Shown here in pieces: positions 60,450 to 64,000 of a stretch of DNA of 64,000 nucleotides. The notes under the pieces were generated by a model. That model had not been told where the DNA came from, made no database searches, and saw nothing but the letters and a program-made list of their open reading frames with translations. The position numbers and the translations under genes are program-made. The DNA comes from Prinia subflava (lineage: Eukaryota; Chordata; Aves; Passeriformes; Cisticolidae). The DNA lies in the NCBI RefSeq assembly GCF_021018805.1, contig NC_086248.1, positions 99,099,239 to 99,163,238 on the forward strand, given 5' to 3'. The first letter of the stretch is position 1. Every line of letters begins with the position of its first letter.

Positions 60450-60867
60450 GCTGGTGATCAGAGGGCTGGAGCCCCTCTCCTGTGAAGACAGGCTGAGGGA
60501 GCTGTCCAGCCCGGAGAAGAGAAGCTCTGGGGAGACCTTAGAGCACCCTCCAGTACCTCATGGAGGCTATAGGAGAGGGGGAGAGGGACTTTTCACAAGG
60601 GTTGTAGCAACAGGACAAGGGGAATGGCTTCAAACTGAAAGAGGGTAGGTTTAGTTAGATACTGGGAAGAAATTCTTTACAGTCAGGGTGGTGAGGCACT
60701 GGCACAGGTTGCCCAGAGAAATCGTGGATGCCCACCCCTGGAAGTGTTCAGGGCCAGGTTGGATGGGGCTCTGAGCAATGAGGTGGAAGGTGTCCCTGCC
60801 AATGGCATGGAGGTTGGAACTGGGTGATCTTTAAGGTCCTTTCCAAACCACTCTCTCATTCTATGGA
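60450..60867 (+). mobile_element. CR1 LINE fragment, ORF2 end plus 3' UTR, sense
   Basis: It starts with GGTGATCAGAGGGCTGGAGC and CCCTCTCCTGTGAAGACAGGC and continues through GGAGAAGAGAAGCTCTGGGG, AATTCTTTACAGTCAGGGTG, GTGAGGCACTGGCACAGGTT, GCCCAGAGAAATCGTGGATG, GGATGGGGCTCTGAGCAA and GAACTGGGTGATCTTTAAGG to the terminal CATTCTATGGA. This is the standard sense order of an avian CR1 3' end and the same general subfamily as the 15-kb copy in the opposite orientation. Small indels destroy the reading frame. It is 5' truncated. Confidence 0.97.
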
Positions 60868-63800
60868 TTTGTGGTCATTAATTTTTAGATGTCAATCCTC
60901 TTAAAAGCAGATTTGTTTTGTGCCATAAATGTTTTACTGTCCTTAAATCTGAGAATCCCTGGAGTGTCACCTCTGAACATACCTCATATTACATCTAAAT
61001 TTTGAAATTTTTTACTTATAACATCTTAGAAATCCAAGTTACAGGAGGTTAGCATCGATACTCAAATCAAGAAGTCAATCAGAAAGGGATTTGCACAGGC
61101 TGTAAGTGTGGTATGAAATCACAATCAACTATGTATGAATCACTCTTTCAGAAGACAAGTGCAGGTACTTAGTGATCTAACCACATGCCTAAGGGAAATT
61201 TACATGCCAGTGATGTACTCTCCAGAATTTAATAATGTGTATGCATCATTAATGTGCTACTTAGCAAACCTAGAGAATATCATTTCTCAGTCAGGCAGAA
61301 TTTCTCTTAGCTTCATTTTTTTCCTGTACCTCGCACTACAATTCAAAATGATCAATCATCTAACTTTTACTTGATAAAAATTATTTTAAAACATTTTTAG
61401 TGTTGGTAGGGGAGCTCTTGTTTATCATACAGTAATTTGGAGATACATTGAACAGTACAAATGTTAGTCAGCCTACCCTTTACCAACGGCAGTAAGATCA
61501 GGGAAAGTGGGGAGAAAAAGTTAAGGGTGTTAAAATGTGTAAGCAGGGGAAAAAAGACAATTTCAGCATGGTAAGACTGAAAAACATTTAGAAGAACCCA
61601 TTACTGGTTGGGCTTACTGGTAGGATTTGAAAATACCACAACTTGCTCCTCTGCAAACTTTTTTACAGTGTTGTGTAAAATTGGAACTTTCCTAAAAAGT
61701 TTAGAAAAATCTGCAATATTACTGTTTTGATTTGAGTTCTATTTTTTGCAACAAAAATCCGGAAAAGGGGGAATATTGAGCAATCAGGCTAAGCAGTAAA
61801 CTCAATGTGTTACACAGGGATGTGAGAAAACACAATTTATAATATCATGTTAAAGGATGAAAATTTTTTTCTATATTTTTTCAAATTTTTTTTGTATTTT
61901 TTGATTCTTAAATGTCTTTAGAAGTCCAGCTCTTGGACACTAAAAAAAAATAAATTAAAAAAAAAATCCTGAAAGACACAGTACTTATATGATCAGTTAG
62001 GGATGGTGATGGTGTGGCTCCCTCTACTGCAGTATCCTGGACAGTGTTGTTGGTCCCTGCCTCTGTTCCTGGCTTGGCTATGAGACAACAGAAGCAGTCC
62101 TTTTAAATAAAAACAAACCCACCAAAGACTACACCAGTAGATTTTTGCTAACTCAGAAATAGCTTTACGATTCTCTGGAGTAAGTCACGAAGACATACCT
62201 CATTTCAGGCAGCAGGGCTGGCAGGAAGGCATAGACACCCTGCTTAAAGGACATTCAAGAGCAGCTGGAGCCTTGTAGCTCCTTTCAAGGAAGGAAGGTA
62301 CCTCAAGGAGAGATGGGGTATTCCTCTAGAATCATGTATTAAGATTCCTTTCCCTCCTGCTTCCACTGATTACTCTTCTCTTTTTTCAACTACTTTTCTT
62401 TATTCTCCTATGTCCTGATTCTTCTTGTCCCATTTTGTGTGTGTTGGGTTCCCCCCCCTTTATTGTTTTGGGTTTATTCTTTTTGATCTTATTGTCTCAC
62501 TGCTTCTTTATATGACAAAATGCTTGGAAAGAAGTTGCTGTTTTTCTAACAGTAACACTGACCATTGCCACAAAATCCTTAAAGTGGAGAAAATGCACCG
62601 GCAGCCCAAAAAGAAACTGGTTCAGCATCCTGATGCTGCCTTGTTACAGTCCACCAACACCACAAAAATTAAGCACTAACCACATTCTTCCACCCACACA
62701 ACCATGAGAGGAAGGATGCTGGGGCAGAGCTGTACTTCTATGTGTGTCCCCTCTTAGTGTGGTGTGACATCAGTGTGACCTGATGTCACATCCCTGTCCT
62801 ACACAAAGCTGGGCTGCTCTCAATCCATCACGTGGAAGCAGGAGACTGAGGAGTGGGGGCTGCATTTAGAACTGGGGTGGGAAATGGTTGAATGGCAATT
62901 GGCACTTACTTTAGGTAGACCTGCTTGAAATCGAGCAGTAAATTTCGATCTGCTTTGCAGGCACAGGGAGTGACTGGAGTGCTTGTGCAGGAGGTCACTG
63001 GTTGGCCTCTCTGCAGCAGAGTGACGCTGTGGAAGGGCTGCTGCTCTGGTCTTGGCACTACCAGTGAACATCTGTGATTTCAGCTTGCATCTGACTGTGT
63101 GGAAATAACTGGCAGTGGAGTTGATCACCTCCATCTAAGCAGGTGCAGAAGGTAACAACCATCCAGCTGGTGGATGGCTGTGGGCACTGAGCTCTTGTGC
63201 CCTCCCCAGCCGCCCAGGCAGGCACATTAGAAGATGTGCAGCTGTCCCCTCAGACTCTCCCTGCCTGCAGGAACTCTCCACAGCTCGGTGGAGAGTCAAT
63301 GGAAACAGCCTCTCCTTTGTGCACCCCTGGAATGGTGATCCCTTTTTGGGAAAGAGAACTTTCTGAAGGTGTGTACAGACACCCATACCCACGGGCACAT
63401 GCAGCAGATGCACCCCAGGAGGGTGCAGGACTGTCCTGTTGTGCACTGCCAGCTGCACCGCTGCAAGTCTCAGGGCAATTTTTTCCATGAAATTCACAAC
63501 AATTCAAACTGTGAAACCCCAGTTTTAAAATCTCCAGGATTATACGAGAATTTATTTGAAAGAAAGGGAAGTCCTTGACTTTCATTCTTACAGGGAAATA
63601 TTTGAAAATTAGACCACTCAGCACCTTGGACTGAAAAATCACCAGGCAAATTTAAAAGTTCATTATATTTTAAAAACTTGTTATTTTTTAATGCCCACAG
63701 TTGGCAATGTAGCATAAGTCTGCTGTCAGCTCACAGATTTTACTCAAATTAGATACTAAAGGACTTCAGCAGTCCTTAAAAAAAAAAAAAAGAGGCCATC

Positions 63801-64000
63801 TGTTACCAAAGAGCTTCTTCTAAAATTACAAATCTCTGTTGCAAGTGCTGCCCAGCTGTAATTGGCTGTGAGGTAAATAAGCCACCACCTGAGGGCAGAG
63901 GAAAAGACAGTGAACAAAAACTTCACCCAGAAAATGATCAGATTTTACTGCATTTATTTAGTCATTTTTCTAGCACAAAACGCTTCAAGCTGATGAAATG
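60868..64000. other. Gene-free DNA to the window edge
   Basis: No supportable gene. Low-complexity tracts lie at 61861-61905 (T-rich) and 61941-61970 (A-rich). A pyrimidine-rich stretch at about 62341-62460 ends in C8, and a poly-A run sits at about 63779-63792. Frames near 63.2-63.6 kb on both strands reach 130 codons with no recognisable product. Confidence 0.55.
62763..62790. repeat. Perfect 10-bp inverted repeat with CRE-like cores
   Basis: TGTGACATCA (62763-62772) and TGATGTCACA (62781-62790) are exact reverse complements across 8 nt (GTGTGACC). The arm core TGATGTCA is one base from the palindromic CREB/ATF site TGACGTCA. It may act as a paired bZIP site or be incidental. Confidence 0.75.

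Noticed and set aside
1..64000. Bacterial or phage-type systems, CRISPR arrays, operons, origins
   Set aside because: No regularly spaced repeats, no ribosome-binding-site-led frames and no long coding sequences. The avian CR1 repeats identify the DNA as vertebrate.

Overview
The window reads as non-coding nuclear DNA from a bird, most likely a songbird or close relative. The main evidence is its repeats. Several pieces of the avian LINE family CR1 are present, with the characteristic 3' end built on ATTCTATG or its complement, and one LTR resembles a family widespread in avian genomes. The DNA is AT-rich by eye, poor in CpG, and has stop codons throughout. No open frame exceeds about 170 codons. 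None gives a protein I recognise, except short CR1 reverse-transcriptase remnants. I found no rRNA, tRNA, CRISPR array, bacterial-type operon or complete protein-coding gene. The window could be intergenic or lie inside a very large intron, and I cannot tell which.

Layout. 1-3.2 kb is unique DNA with two segments that look like conserved regulatory elements (1.56-2.12 and 2.46-3.01 kb). 3.2-15 kb is unique AT-rich DNA with palindromes at 9.19 and 12.58 kb and another enhancer-like block at 11.8-12.1 kb. An antisense CR1 lies at 15.0-15.4 kb. 15.4-27 kb is unique DNA holding a perfect 19-bp inverted repeat (19.17-19.21 kb), a CpG-dense patch (21.9-22.3 kb), a duplicated TTCTAGAA motif (22.95 kb), a G/T-skewed tract (23.8 kb) and an exon-like splice pair (24.5 kb). 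27-46 kb has a small CR1 scrap (26.93-27.02 kb), a possible second scrap (29.29 kb), an AT microsatellite (34.6 kb), a 60-nt pure-purine tract (39.4 kb) and a MEF2/GATA-rich block with an 18-bp tandem repeat (42.0-42.3 kb). 46-61 kb is the repeat-rich part. It contains CR1 pieces at 46.4, 48.3-48.8, 56.3-56.6, 59.3-59.6 and 60.45-60.87 kb, a solo LTR at 58.18-58.67 kb, and 50-bp and 25-bp tandem duplications. 61-64 kb is again unique DNA with low-complexity tracts.

Nothing here shows genes working together. The functional content that can be argued for is regulatory (candidate enhancers, judged by eye from motif clustering and unusual composition), and it needs cross-species alignment to confirm. 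I did not find a convincing novel biological system. The most unusual single object is the perfect GC-rich hairpin at 19171-19212.
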